Source: Endomychus coccineus (taxonomy: Eukaryota; Arthropoda; Insecta; Coleoptera; Endomychidae). Taken from it: 64,000 bases of DNA. The position numbers and the translations under genes are program-made. The stretch covers positions 36,238,581 through 36,302,580 of the forward strand of contig OY294071.1 in NCBI GenBank assembly GCA_958510875.1. The letters are read 5' to 3'. This document shows positions 49,910 to 61,479 of this stretch, in pieces. The notes under the pieces were generated by a model. The model made no database searches, was not told the DNA's origin, and was given only the letters and a program-made list of their open reading frames with translations. How positions within the stretch are numbered: the stretch's first letter is position 1; the number at the start of each line of letters is the position of its first letter.

Positions 49910-50268
49910 CATAGATATATATCACTATTTACATAGAGTAACCGTTCCGTGAGCGGATTTGAATGTTCTCTGGACAGAAGCTAAAAGTTCTCCCGTCCTC
50001 TCTATCGCTCTTCTAATGAATGGGACCATAGATAACTCTAAGGTGGTAGAGTTATCTATGAATGGGACCATAAGATCGAGAGGGGTAGTTGCTTGTGCCA
50101 ATTATCTGATGTATACAATAGCTTGGCAAACGCGCGCGCAGTCAGGCCTTTCATGACCTCCATTCGTGAGAAGAGTGACAGAGAGGACTGGAGAGTTGTT
50201 TTCTTCTGCCCAGAGAAATACCCTCACGAGACGCTTACTATATTTATATATCTATATAAATCTCTATA
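49910..50268. mobile_element. 359-bp foldback element with 8-bp duplication
   Basis: It is flanked by GTTACAAC at 49902-49909 and 50269-50276. The ends are CATAGATATATATC and, inverted, TATAGAGATTTATA. The inner arms pair over about 80 bp (CGTGAG, TCTCTGGACAGAAG, CGTCCTCTCTATCGCTCTTC and their complements). The 34-bp palindrome at 50027-50060 lies inside, so it came later. Confidence 0.75.
50027..50060. mobile_element. 34-bp palindrome with 8-bp flanking duplication
   Basis: The arms CATAGATAACTCTA and their complement surround six bases (AGGTGG). The flanks are AATGGGAC at 50019-50026 and 50061-50068, an exact match. Nested in the 359-bp foldback element. Confidence 0.82.
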
Positions 50269-50348
50269 GTTACAACCTTGCTCATGCGACGCGCGCATCA
50301 AACTCGATGTAATTAATAACTAAGGTCAAACGACTTTTTACTTTTCAT

Positions 50349-50384
50349 CATAGATAACTCTACTAAGTAGTAGAGTTATCTATG
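50349..50384. mobile_element. 36-bp palindrome with near-exact 8-bp duplication
   Basis: The arms CATAGATAACTCTACTA and complement surround two bases. The flanks CTTTTCAT and ATTTTCAT agree at 7 of 8 positions. It lies 23 bp before the 451-bp MITE. Confidence 0.72.
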
Positions 50385-50407
50385 ATTTTCATATTAACTG
50401 CTCCTTG

Positions 50408-50858
50408 ACCGACGCACTCCCAGCAATGGTAGGTTGGAAAATGACATTTTTTTTCAACCAGGTCGTTTGCCGAACGTTAGCCGAGTATTGCCGTGCATTT
50501 TTTTCGTTTGTCGAGGAGAAAACTCAAATTTTCCAATTCGTGTGTCCAAATCACCCCAAAGTAGGGAAATGTGGTATAAAACGTTATTATTATAGAAAAA
50601 ACCTATTTAAATCGTTTGCCGGAGAATAGCAGAGTTCAACGATATAAGAATAATGAAAAATTCCCAATTAAATTGAAAAATAGAAAAAAAAAATTTCATT
50701 AGGAAAACGCATTTTAAATTTCGCGCCTTTGCGCGTTTAAATTTCGTAATTTGCAGGAGCACTAAACTGCATAGAAAAGAATCTCACAATATAATCTACT
50801 AAAATATCTATTCCAAAAATGTTGAAACATACATAGATTGTACTGGGAGTGCGTCGGT
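50408..50858. mobile_element. 451-bp MITE with 9-bp target duplication
   Basis: 16-bp inverted ends ACCGACGCACTCCCAG. The flanks TGCTCCTTG at 50399-50407 and 50859-50867 are exact. A 9-bp duplication is typical of the Mutator superfamily, though 8 bp plus a chance base is possible. The internal reading frame at 50405-50629 has no domain signal. Confidence 0.85.
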
Positions 50859-51123
50859 TGCTCCTTGCCCAGCCAGCCCCATAGATAATACCTTATTTTC
50901 CCTGCACCTGCATTTGTCAAGTATATATTTGTTCTGTGGTTCCATAGACAACCTGATCCCCGAATTGTTATTACTTATTACTATTAGGTGAGACACTGAG
51001 GAACTGTTTTATTTCAGAGTTGTATGACTTATTATTTCATTCTACAATTATTTATTGATTACCTTATTACTTGCAGCAATAGGAAATTCAGATTTGTCAC
51101 CTGAAATTATTCGGTTTGGGGTG

Positions 51124-51584
51124 ATGGCAGGGGTTAGGGTGCAAGATGATATACCTCTGGCCGACGACGACCCTCAAGGTTAGTGATTTGTGAAAACTAT
51201 TATCTCCTGACTTAAACATTTTCAGTAATAATCAATGACGATCCTGAGCCTAATTCAATATCAGAGGGAAATTCGTCTAGTATGATACATGGAAGAAGTA
51301 TGGATTCGATTCAGTCAACATTTACAAACGGAAGTTCCAGTCCTCAGCCTATTAGTCTAGAACCTGATACAAGCCCTGATGAGCAAGAAGAGAAAGCAAG
51401 GTTAATATCCCAAGTACTGGAATTACAAAACACTTTGGATGATTTGTCTCAAAGAGTAGATAGTGTCAAAGAAGAAAATTTGAAGTTACGATCTGAAAAT
51501 CAGGTATTAGGTCAGTACATTGAAAATTTGATGTCTGCATCAAGTGTGTTTCAATCCACATCTCCAAAAATCAAAAAGAAGTGA
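51124..51584 (+). CDS. SCOC: Short coiled-coil protein
   Basis: Exon 1 coding part 51124-51178, a 47-nt intron, then exon 2 at 51226-51584, giving 137 residues. The N-terminus is acidic and Ser-rich ([13 protein letters not shown]). The C-terminal half is the conserved coiled coil: [50 protein letters not shown]. It is almost identical to vertebrate SCOC over that part. SCOC is a Golgi-associated partner of ARL1-type GTPases and of FEZ1/UVRAG in autophagy control. A good acceptor (TTGCAG) lies at 51076, 47 bp before the ATG, and that exon is open in frame upstream of the ATG. An upstream exon, possibly coding, must therefore exist. The region before it (48.8-50.9 kb) is packed with MITEs. Confidence 0.95.
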
Positions 51585-52639
51585 ATAAGCATTTCATATA
51601 AATGTAATAAGTCTAATTACCAGTAACAATAATTGTACACTTTATTACAGATGGATTGTCAAATTTTTAATAAGTTATACGGTTTTCCATGAATTGATTG
51701 AAAGTATTCATATAAAAACAATTTCTGACCACTGCCATTCACTTGCACAGTCAGTTTTTACTTTCGTGAGATTAAGAAACTTTAGTTTTGAATAAGTAAA
51801 TGGAATCTGAGACGGTACCATGTTATCGACATCTTAGATATAGATGAAATAATTATGTTATTACATGAATGAAAGTATATGCTTCGTTGATGGAAACTTT
51901 ATGAAGATATTTAGTTTATCAAATTCAATTTACATGAATATAAAATAAAGTAAATTAAAAACACCCACATTAGTGTAGTAATAAAAGTTCTTAAAAGTCA
52001 AAAGGTTGAAGCTATGCTATTTCAATACTCATTCACTTAATAGAAATTTTAACTTCCATCTGCAATGATATAATATGTGAAACTTATTATTGAAGCTACA
52101 ATGCACAGCTTTGTAACAGAAGATTGTACTAAGCATTTATATTTTTGTCTGTGATTGTACATTAAATGGAACTGCTTGTTTAGAATTTGTGTTATATATA
52201 GAGTAAAATTTTTATTGATATATTGACTGTGGTCTCATATAAATCGAAAACCACAAACTATTTTATTCTTCAAGATACTATAGTGAATAAAATGTAACAA
52301 AGAAAGTACGTTTTTTATTTTTATCTATAGTAACATCATGAGCTTTCAAAATCTAATTAACTTGAATCTATCTATTACAGCGATGTCGAACCTTTTGTAG
52401 TTGGAGTGTCAAAATACAGACTGAACTCTGGGAACTTTGTCACATCTAGAAAAACCCCTAATTTTGTGATATTTGTAGCCCTTTTAAAAAAGCAGAATTC
52501 ATTATATATGTCATTTTTCTGATGCTGAATAGTATTTGAAAAATTTTCAATTGAAAGAATTGAAGTGCTATTAATTTCATCTGTCTGTCAGTTTTTTCTA
52601 TTAGTTTAAATATTATTTAACGTCTAGAATAAGATCTCT
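51585..52639 (+). other. SCOC 3' untranslated region and flank
   Basis: AATAAA motifs near 51947 and 52292 could end the SCOC transcript. Nothing else was recognised before the LINE. Confidence 0.45.
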
Positions 52640-54578
52640 TCAGTAATCGATTCCAAACATTCTGCAACACCTGTTCCTATTGATAAGTAACAATTTTAAT
52701 AATTTGATACTGAATAATGTACCTAACTTTCGGGATAATGCAGAAGTAAATATGATTTATAACATACCTCTTTCAAAAAATGCAATGTTTCTTGCACCCA
52801 TGACTATTGATGAAACTATTAAGATAATCAAAAAGTTGAAAAATATCATGAGTTCAGGATACGATGAAATACCGAGCAGTATCGTAAAAAGTTGTGAAAA
52901 TGAACTAGCAATCCCTTTGTGCCACATAATAAATAATTCTTTTCAATATGGACTTTTTCCAGATAGTTTGAAACTTGCTATTGTCAAACCATTATATAAA
53001 AAAGGTGATGCCACACTATTAGAAAACCATCGTCCTATAAGTTTAATACCATCCTTCTCAAAAATATTTGAAATATCTATGTGTACTCCTGAGCTTTTTT
53101 TATGCTGAAAAATTGCTAAGTCAGCATGGATATCTAAAGGGCAAGTCAATAGACACCGCTGTTTATGACTTCATAGAAAAAATTGTTTTGGGATATGAAA
53201 ACAAATATCTGTCAATGGGTATATTTTTGGACTTGTCAAAAGCATTTGATAGCATTAACCATGTTATTTAATTGGAAAAATTGGAGCGTTATGGTATTAG
53301 AGGCCCAGCACTTAGCTGGATAAGATCATACCTGACAGAACGCTCTCAAAAAGTATTAGTAGGTAGAAATGAAAAGACGTACTTTTCTGACAAGGGTCAT
53401 CTGTCGGTTGGAGTACCCCAGGGAGGGTAATGAGTCCTCTATTATTCGTATTCTATATCAATGACTTAGTATCTGATATTGTAAACGAAAAACACATCTC
53501 GTGAATTATGCCGATGACATCAACCTACTAGCGGCAAGATCTTCATTCCAAGAAATGTTAGGTATAGCTAACAACAGCCTAACAAAAGCTCAAGACTGGC
53601 TCACGAAAAATCAATTGATTCTAAACAAAGAAAAGACAACTTATATCTGTTTCACAACCAAAAACGCAAGGAACAAAATACCGCAGGACATACAGCTTCA
53701 GACACAAAATGTGACCCTAGATAATGACACAAAGTTCTTAGGGATTCATATAGACCAAAATCTAGATTGGGAGATTCATATAAATGAACTCTGCAATAAA
53801 TTAAACTCGGTGTGTTAGTCTTTCAGAATCGCAGTTAAATATTTAGACACAAATTCTTTAAGGACTGTGTATTTTTCGAACTTTTATTCTCTATTGCGCT
53901 TTGGTGTCGTTTTCTGGGGAGAATGCGGAGAAGCGCAACGTGTTTTTAGAGTGCAGAAGAGAGCTCTACGAATTTTGTTGGGAAACGATTATAGGCAATC
54001 GTGCAGAGGAAAATTTAGTGAAATGAATATTTTGACTGTGCCAAGTATCTATATATGTGAGTGTTTGGTATTTCTAATTAAAAATAGGGAAAAATTCAAT
54101 ATACATAAATCACAGCATAGTTATGGTACTAGAACTGTGGATTTAAATACTCCAGCCCACAGATGATTAACTCAAACAGAAAAAACCCCTATGTATTCGT
54201 GTATTAAATTTTTTAATAGGCTTCCAACGAAGGTGAAAATCGAACCCTGCTTAAAAAAACAGTTGGTACAGGAGTTATTAATTAAGGTTGAACCATACAG
54301 TGTTAATGAATTTCTAGATTCTGATTCAGCGTCAACTGTTTTTTTTTACATATTGACTATTTTACTCTACAATGTCAGCATGCCTGTTTTTCGTTTGTTT
54401 TTGTTTTCTTGTCAAATACTTATTGTGTATTTTCTTAGCACTTTTATCATTCTCAGATGTTCGTTTTATTAATAACTAAACATCACTATCTGACGCCGGT
54501 TCACCTAATTGTATGTGTGTATTGTATGATGTATAAGTACAATTCTTTGAATAAAACTACCTATCTATCTATCTGTTG
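52640..54578 (+). mobile_element. 5'-truncated non-LTR retrotransposon (CR1/Jockey-like)
   Basis: Reverse transcriptase pieces appear in order over broken frames: MSSGYDEIPSSIVKSC, LKLAIVKPLYKKGD, NHRPISLIPSFSKIFE, FLDLSKAFDSINH, GVPQG, PLLFVFYINDLVSD, NYADDINLLAA, LGIHIDQNLDWEIHINELC, RFGVVFWGE, VQKRALRILLGNDYRQSCRG and FFNRLPTKVK. The 3' end is AATAAAACTAC followed by (CTAT)n at about 54560-54578. At least four frame breaks make it inactive. It resembles the LINE in ubiquilin intron 5 in domain order and tail. Confidence 0.9.
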
Positions 54579-56400
54579 ACCCACTTTTTTATTCTCCAAA
54601 CAATATTCTACTCATACCTACCAAACAATAACCAATAACGTTTTTTTAACCACACATGTTAAAAAAATAAAATGACGACAGTTATCTTAATTGACGAGTC
54701 GCGATAAGACAATGTCACAAGGTGTGAAAAGCATAAAACAAACTTTCTTATGGGCCCAAAGGATATTGGACTTAAACCTTAACAGGTACATTGTGCAGCT
54801 ATTATAATCACTCTTAACAAGTACCTTTTATTGAAATACGATTATGAACATCACTAGTTATAAGTGCGCTTCTATTTGCCTTCAAAATGAGTGAAAAACC
54901 AATAATGGGAATGATACAAATAATGAAATATGTATTTCATCAGTGAATTCAGTAATAAAACATGTTTTTGAAAGAGGCGTTTTAGAATACATACTACCAA
55001 AAATTCCCAAGATTGTATAATAGTTGCCTGCTTCCATCAAACAACGATTAAATTGAACATGGCTTAGTATTTTATTTCATTACGTGAAGTGGTTATATAC
55101 TTTTATTCAAGATTCAAGGATATGGGTTTTAATACAGGAGATATTATTCTAAAATAATTTCTGACAACATACACATACTGACACATTCCAAAGACAAACC
55201 ACTGAATAGTTGAACACCGCCTACTTCATTACTATCCGGGTTTCGAATAAAGGAACGCAACTAGATGCTTGTTGGAAAATGTATGTTAAATTACGTAACT
55301 TAAGAAAGGAACCCATAGGACTTAAGGAGAGGGAATGCAATTTGTTATCATATATTAGATTTCCGAAGTTATCAGGTTCTAAAAGTTGTATACCATCCGT
55401 TTCTTTACAGTTTAAACCCTACGATTGAAGTTCATGGTAATTTGCAAAACTATAAGGTCAAATCTGATTTCCATTTGAGAATTAAGAATTCCAAAGAAGA
55501 CCTACTAAATTTGCTAGCTCTTGTAGGATAAGTCCTACAAGAGCTAGCAAATTCACAAGGTCCTCTAGATTAAACCTAACGAAAACAATATGAAAGTCGT
55601 CAACAAATTTTTTTGGTCCGATTACTGCCCTTAAACTATAAATTACGTATAGTTAGGGAAATAATAAAGATACAAGGCACTTAATTAATAGGTCCGCAAT
55701 GATGAGGACCGTGAGCAAAATGTAATAATTTCTAGTAAGTACGTGAAACATTCATCCCCTCTCTTCCTTGTTCTCGTGTTTGTGTTGGGCTTACCCAAGA
55801 CCATATTCATGAAATAACATAATCTATCCTATATTTCAACTCAATTTAACTTGAATATCATGCTGTTTGTCATATAAAACTTAAGCACAAGAAGGATAGG
55901 AAAAATGTATTGTCTGACCTATAAAACAGTTGGAGGTTACTTAGAATCAATTATAGGAATAAATTGGATGTATCTATTACATAAAACTCCACAGTTTTGC
56001 TTGACTCACAATAATTATAATCAGTAATCAGTGAAATATCGAAATCAAAGTGCAAGCTATATATAAATGTATTTTATTAATTAAGTGTTACAAATTTCGT
56101 CTCGAATAACATGATTGTGTATCTTTTTTGCTGGGTAATTTTAATTCAAAAGTAAAGAAACCTCTCATATAACTTTAGTTAGTTTTAGGTGTTAACTTCG
56201 CATCAGTCATACTCCAGTATAGATCAAATTGCAGCATTATCTCATCTATTTCGTAAATCAAATTTATTTTCAACTTCCGTAAGAAAATAAAGGAGTTTTG
56301 ATCATTCTGACTAGTCCCAGCCAGGGATGCATGTATTTCCTATAAGATAGTCGGATGAAATAAAATGCAAACAAAAGAGTAGTTGTCAACTCTTGGCAAA
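54579..56400. other. Intergenic, one strong hairpin, no gene
   Basis: AT-rich sequence. Apart from the perfect hairpin at 55508-55553, no coding or repeat signal was recognised. The frame at 55210-55428 lacks domain features. Confidence 0.45.
55508..55553. repeat. Perfect 21-bp-arm hairpin with 4-nt loop
   Basis: Arms at 55508-55528 and 55533-55553 are exact complements (AATTTGCTAGCTCTTGTAGG and onward), separated by TAAG. No flanking duplication of 4 bp or more is evident. Perfection over 21 bp implies recent origin. Confidence 0.85.
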
Positions 56401-56459
56401 CTTTGTTTACATGTTTTGTGGTTTACTTGACAAACGTTTGTAATGTAATATCCGTCAAA

Positions 56460-57440
56460 GATCTGATGATCTCTAAAGTGATGAAGAAAGCAATCAACAT
56501 TCAATATCTAGACAGATCCAAAATCGTGAACGAGCGACATTATGACCTGCTTGTCTATGTAACGCGTATACGACAGACATACAGTGAAAAACATGGAGAA
56601 TATCTAGCTGTAGCATTAGATATCTCCACAGCATTTGAGTCTGTTACCAAGGCCTTTTTGGGAAACTTCTTTTATATGGTGTGACGGAGTCTTTTCCCAT
56701 ACAATGGCTCAACGCTGGTGTCCCAAAGAATCTATTTTGACGCCAACTTCGTTTTTGTTCGTTATCAACTATCCCATGGAAGTGACCTCCTGTCCAGTCT
56801 ATAGCTTTGCAGGTGCACTCCATACCGCTTTATCTTCTAGATCCTCTTATAATCCATTGAAACCAGAGGTGCAAGACGGAGACAGGTCGATGCAATAGCT
56901 GAAGATCTGATAAGAATGTTGAAATGAGGATCTGCTAACCTAGTAGAGTTCAATGCAACCGAAACTCAAGCTTGTATTTTCTTCAGGAAGGGGTATCCCA
57001 CAATCCGTTATATGATGTCAGGTACAACTATTCCTATGTCCTCAATATCCATGCTCGGTATCACCACCAACAACATCCTCTCATGGAATGACCATGTAAC
57101 CGAAACTTGGTTTTCTACTCCGTGCCAAGAGCTACTTCAGCTCCTCACGATCTACAAAGCACTGATTCGCCTTTCCTCCTGGAATACTGTTCACACTGTT
57201 GGAGTTCAGATCCAAAACATACTCTGAAGAGAGCTATTCGTCTAATTGGTGATGTCACAGTTGCGAATTCATTGACCTCTCTAAAATATGCAAAACATGG
57301 TCGGTGTTCTATGGAAACCTGTAGGCAGACTAGGCTAGCTCAGGCAATACTCTCACTATAGGCCCGCCACCCTTCACTACCAGGCTCGAGACCTGCCGAA
57401 CTTCTCTCACCTTTCAGAAACCCCAGCACTGTGGTTGTGT
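56460..57440 (+). mobile_element. Decayed non-LTR retrotransposon (Jockey-like) relic
   Basis: Across several frames: YDLLVYVTRIRQTYSEKHGE, LAVALDISTAFESV, VPKESILTPTSFLFVINY, CPVYSFAG, ISMLGITTNNILSWNDHV, LEYCSHCWSSDPKHTLKRAI and RLIGDVTVANSLTSLKYAKH. This order (A/LDI.TAF, VP.., LGI, W..H, LEYCSH.W) is that of an insect LINE ORF2 C-terminal half. It differs in sequence from the other LINEs here. Confidence 0.75.
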
Positions 57441-57875
57441 TATTTACGCCACTGGATATTGTTGTTAAATGTAATACATAATGCAATGTCTTGTTTTGAT
57501 TAAGTTGACAGGTGAAGCATATAGCAGAGCAATTAAGTTGAATGTAGCCAGTATCTAACTGTTAACATAATATACATATTTATATCATTTTAATGTGTTT
57601 GGGATTTATTTTCTTGGAATAATTTTCGTCATGTATTCTGCCACGGTAGAAAATAACCGCGAATTGATTCAAGAAATATGGGAAGTTCATATTCATTCCA
57701 ATCCGTTTTTGTTATATATTTCACTGAATAATTCAATAGTCGTACATGAAAAACGAAGCCGTAAAAAAATAAAAACTAATTTTTTTCAATTTTTCTCGGA
57801 TATCTCCGGAAGTAATCGGCATATTTTGATTTCTTTTCAACAAATCATCAGCATTAAAATACACAACTTTTTGTC

Positions 57876-60606
57876 CAGTCGTCCTGCAATTTGGATTGGA
57901 AATTTCTCCACATCTCTATTTTATAATTGATATTCATGTTTTTTGGCTCGCTAATCACGAATATGGAGGTTAAAAAATCGTAGATCCATGGCGTTCCGAG
58001 ATATAGGCCATTTTTTACTCAAAAATTGCCGTTTTTCCGAGTTTTCGTCGTTTTTGTCGTTTTAAAGGAAAACAACACATTTTATCGACTAAACAGTGGT
58101 GAGCAAAGCTGTAGAGAAATGAAAAATGCGTCGAATAGAGATAAGTAGAAGACTCTATGTTATTTGAGGCCTGATATAAGGCCCATTTTGTGTTTTTCTT
58201 TCGGTAACATAAAAATTGAATTTCGTAATACAAATTTCCTTCTTTGATCTTTGATAAAATGGTTTTTTCATTATAACTCCGTCAAAAATGTATCTTTTGA
58301 CCCAAACCAAAATGCGAATTGAAGAATTTGATGTCTTCTATAACATATCCAGAATCCAAGCACTTTGAATGAAAAATGGAGAAATGGGACCGTTTTAAAA
58401 AATCAAGGTCCCAGAAAAAATGAATAATTTTTAGGTCAGAATACTCGTATGAAATTTAAATTTTACATGCAAATAGAGGACCTTTCCACAAGTATTTCAA
58501 GCCTATGTGTATGTAGGTCTTGGAGAAGTAGAACTTGAGATATCTTTTGATGTAGGTTTGGGTTCACAGTGAGCCCAATTTTGACCCTAATCAAAAAAAT
58601 CAAAAAAATTCTCACACAAGAGGCTTCTGGCTATCTAACTCCAAATCGTCGACCTCCCACATATCTTTCAAGAAATTATAGCGCGAGTTTAAAAAAAAAC
58701 CGCAGCAAAAAAATACAAACGCGTAAGGTAGATTTATAAAAAAAATTCAAATTTTTGAATTTTAGGATACATTTTTATCAAATGTAAATAATAATAAGCA
58801 ATTCATAGATTTACTGGTAACTTCTTTAACAGAAAATGGCAATCAGATTTTTAGAGCTTTGTGTGCATTAATTGTAAACACGGCTATAGATTTAAGTGAA
58901 AAAAATCCAAACAAAAATATTCTTATAGTTGCCGAGGATACTGATGTTCTAGTTTTATTAACTCAATTAACAGATTTGAAAAATATAACAATACCCATTT
59001 ATTTTCAAAAACCAGAGAAAACCGTTGAAGCTAAAACAAAACCAGCGGAATATTATCATCAAAATTTCTTCATTTATAGTCATATCAAACCTTTCATTGG
59101 TTTTTTCCATGCTTTTAGTGGATGCGACACAACATCCTCTTTTGACAGGCATGGTAAAAAAAAATTTCTCAATGTCAATGTTTCACCAAACGATTTAAAT
59201 GAATTTTATAAAACTGAGCCAGATGTTGAGAAATTATTGAGAACTGGTAGAAGTATTTTATATCAAATATATGCTCCTAAATTTCGAAAAAAAAATATTG
59301 AAAACCTCGGCCACTTACGCTTTATTTCTTATACTAATAGAGTTCAAAAGTCGGCATGTGAACTTGAATGCTTGTCACCAACTGATGATGCAACCAAATT
59401 ACACATTTATCGTGTTTACGTGTTTATCATCAGGTGCAGCTTTGGATAGGCAATGATACCATTGACCCAACCAAATGGGGTTGGAAAATACAGAAAATGG
59501 TCTTGAGCCAATTCAAACATATAAAGAAGCTGCACCTAAATATTTGCTAAAAATGGCAAATGTTCTTGTGAGAAAGTAGGTATACCATGTACAATCCTAT
59601 GTAAACACTGCGAGGGTAAAGACTGTGCAAATAGCGCTGAACCGGAAGTCACATTATTAGATGATAATGAATTTGCAATAAATGACGATGTCGAGGTCGA
59701 TGATGATGATGATCGTAATGATAATGATAACAGTAACGTAATTCCAGGAAATGATGATGATCAAGAACCTGAAAGTGATTTTGAAAATAATAATGATCAT
59801 ATCACATCAGCAACGTCCTACGAAAGTGATGAAGAAACTGAGGATATGACATCATCAGACTACTACGACTGATAATGAAGAAAGCATTGCGCCAAAAAAG
59901 CGTAGAGTATAAGTATTATATAGTATGATGTTATAGGTTGTTAGTTTATTAATGATAAGAATTAATTGTTATTTATCTCAAATAATAAAATCTGCCATGT
60001 GCAAATGTATTATTGATAACTTTTTTTTTAAATAAGAAAGAAGCAATATGTAATATATATAACAATGTCACTCATAATTAAATGAATTTTTTTTTTTCAA
60101 AATTTTCCTATCCAAAAAAAATACAGAAATTATTATTATAATTATTTTTCAATTCGTCAATAATAAAATTCATGTGTATTATTAGCTTATTGATTATATT
60201 TAATTTTTTCAATTAAATAGTACCATAAAAAAAAACCAATATCGTAAAAAAAATTATATTATTATTATAATTATTATGAAAATTATTAATAATAAATCTC
60301 AAATTCATTACTACATTGATAGTATTTAATTTTTTTATCTATAAAATACATTGATTTTTTTTTGAGAACTACCTTACGGACGCTCGGATTTCGTGCGCGT
60401 TTGTATTTTGTTTGCTCAGGTTTTTTTTTTAACCCGCGCTATAATTTTTTTGGGTCAAAAATGGCCAATATCTCAAAACGCCATGGGTCTACGATCTTTT
60501 AACCCCCATATTCGTGATCAGCGACTCAAAAAACATGAATATCAATCATAAAATAGAAATGTGAAAAAAATATCATTTTAAGTGTAGCTCAATTGCAGGA
60601 CGACTG
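57876..60606 (+). mobile_element. TIR element encoding an EDTD/GCDTTS protein
   Basis: The ends are CAGTCGTCCTGCAATT, inverted. Arm homology runs through 57876-58020 on the left and 60450-60606 on the right (for instance TTTTATAATTGATATTCATG, AAAAATCGTAGA, CATGGCGTT). A second paired block, ATTATAGCGCG.GTT..AAAAA with TACAAACGCG, is at 58675-58735 on the left and 60370-60450 on the right. The left arm has about 650 bp inserted between the blocks. The target duplication was not resolved. The interior carries the coding remnant at 58766-59872 and a very AT-rich 3' part (59930-60350). Confidence 0.75.
58766..59872 (+). pseudogene. Transposon protein with PIN/FEN-like motifs, broken
   Basis: It starts at an acceptor (ATTTTAG) with an in-frame stop upstream, so it is a downstream exon. 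Motifs in order are ILIVAEDTDVLVLLTQL (near residues 50-68), FFHAFSGCDTTSSFDRHGKK and LRTGRSILYQIYAPKFRK. After a frameshift near 59420 come VYHQVQLWIGND and PTKWGWK, and after another CSCEKVGIPCTILCKHCEGK with DCAN. It ends in a long Asp/Glu/Asn tail and a TGA at 59870-59872. I recall this order (EDTD, HAF.GCDTTS, WGW, Cys-rich C.C.K..G..C...C..C) from repetitive genes in several invertebrates, but not an agreed name. EDTDVLV and GCD are reminiscent of the acidic motifs of PIN/FEN1-type nucleases, which is inference. At least two frameshifts make this copy inactive. Confidence 0.6.
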
Positions 60607-61118
60607 TACTATTTACCAAATCTCTATCTATTATAGTTATCGAGATAGCAAAGCTAATGAATCGAATTTGTACTTGCAAAGTAGGTTTTATAATAATCCA
60701 TTAAATTATTATTTTTGTACTGTATAGTTGCATATTAAACGTAGGCCTGCATGTTCTAATTCATAAACTAAAATAACTATAACACGATAAATACACACCC
60801 TTATTAGTGGTCAATCTACGGAAAAATAAGACGAGCTTTGTAAAAATTTGATAAAGGTTAGCGACCTGGAAAAAATGGTATCTTATGATAAAAATAGTAA
60901 GATCATAAAATTTCTATTACCAACATTGGGTGGAACAATGTCTAACCTTCAAAAAACTGTTTTTTTGAGCTTTTTTTAGGTCAGTTTTGGAGTTTTATTT
61001 TTTTTTGGACCCCTTAGACTTCCGGCTACGGTTTGAAATTAGAACCCTTTTATTGTTGGTATTTGAGGAACCTTCAGTCCAAATTTCGTGACATTCCGAT
61101 AACCCCCCCCCTCCTTCT
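60607..61118. other. Flank of the TIR element, no gene
   Basis: AT-rich sequence with C and T homopolymers (CCCCCCCC near 61105). Nothing recognised. Confidence 0.4.
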
Positions 61119-61470
61119 CTAACTGGCTTAAGATGATCCCAATTAAGCTATCAGCATCTTTCAAGATTACCTGGATAAATCCAAGGAAGGATTCTTTGTT
61201 GAGCACTACTTTTGGGCCCGACGATCCTGCAAGTTCATTCAAGGGTTATCTAGCTGTCTTAGGATTCTCCCAATTAAGCTCTCACCATCTTTTAATATTA
61301 CGTGAATAAATCCAAGGAAGGATTATTTGTTGAACGCCACGTTTGTGCTCGACAATCCTGCAAGTCCATTTTATGGTTATCTAGCTGTCTTAGATGGTCC
61401 CAATTAAGCTCTCAGCATCTTTCATGATTACCTGGATAAATTCAAGGAAGGATTCCGCAACATGTTCTAT
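61119..61470 (-). repeat. Three tandem units of about 132 bp
   Basis: The block CCCAATTAAGCT.TCA.CATCTTT, TGGATAAATCCAAGGAAGGA and TCCTGCAAGT.CATT..GGTTA recurs at about 61137, 61269 and 61399. On the minus strand one unit is open and reads KESFLGFIQVILKDADSLIG then IILSQL. The others have related wording but stops. Unit length divisible by three (about 44 codons) suggests a former coding repeat. No family recognised. Confidence 0.7.
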
Positions 61471-61479
61471 TTTCTTCTC

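Noticed and set aside
50405..50629. 74-codon frame upstream of SCOC
   Set aside because: It begins exactly at the end of the 451-bp MITE and shows no domain. It is treated as non-coding element sequence.
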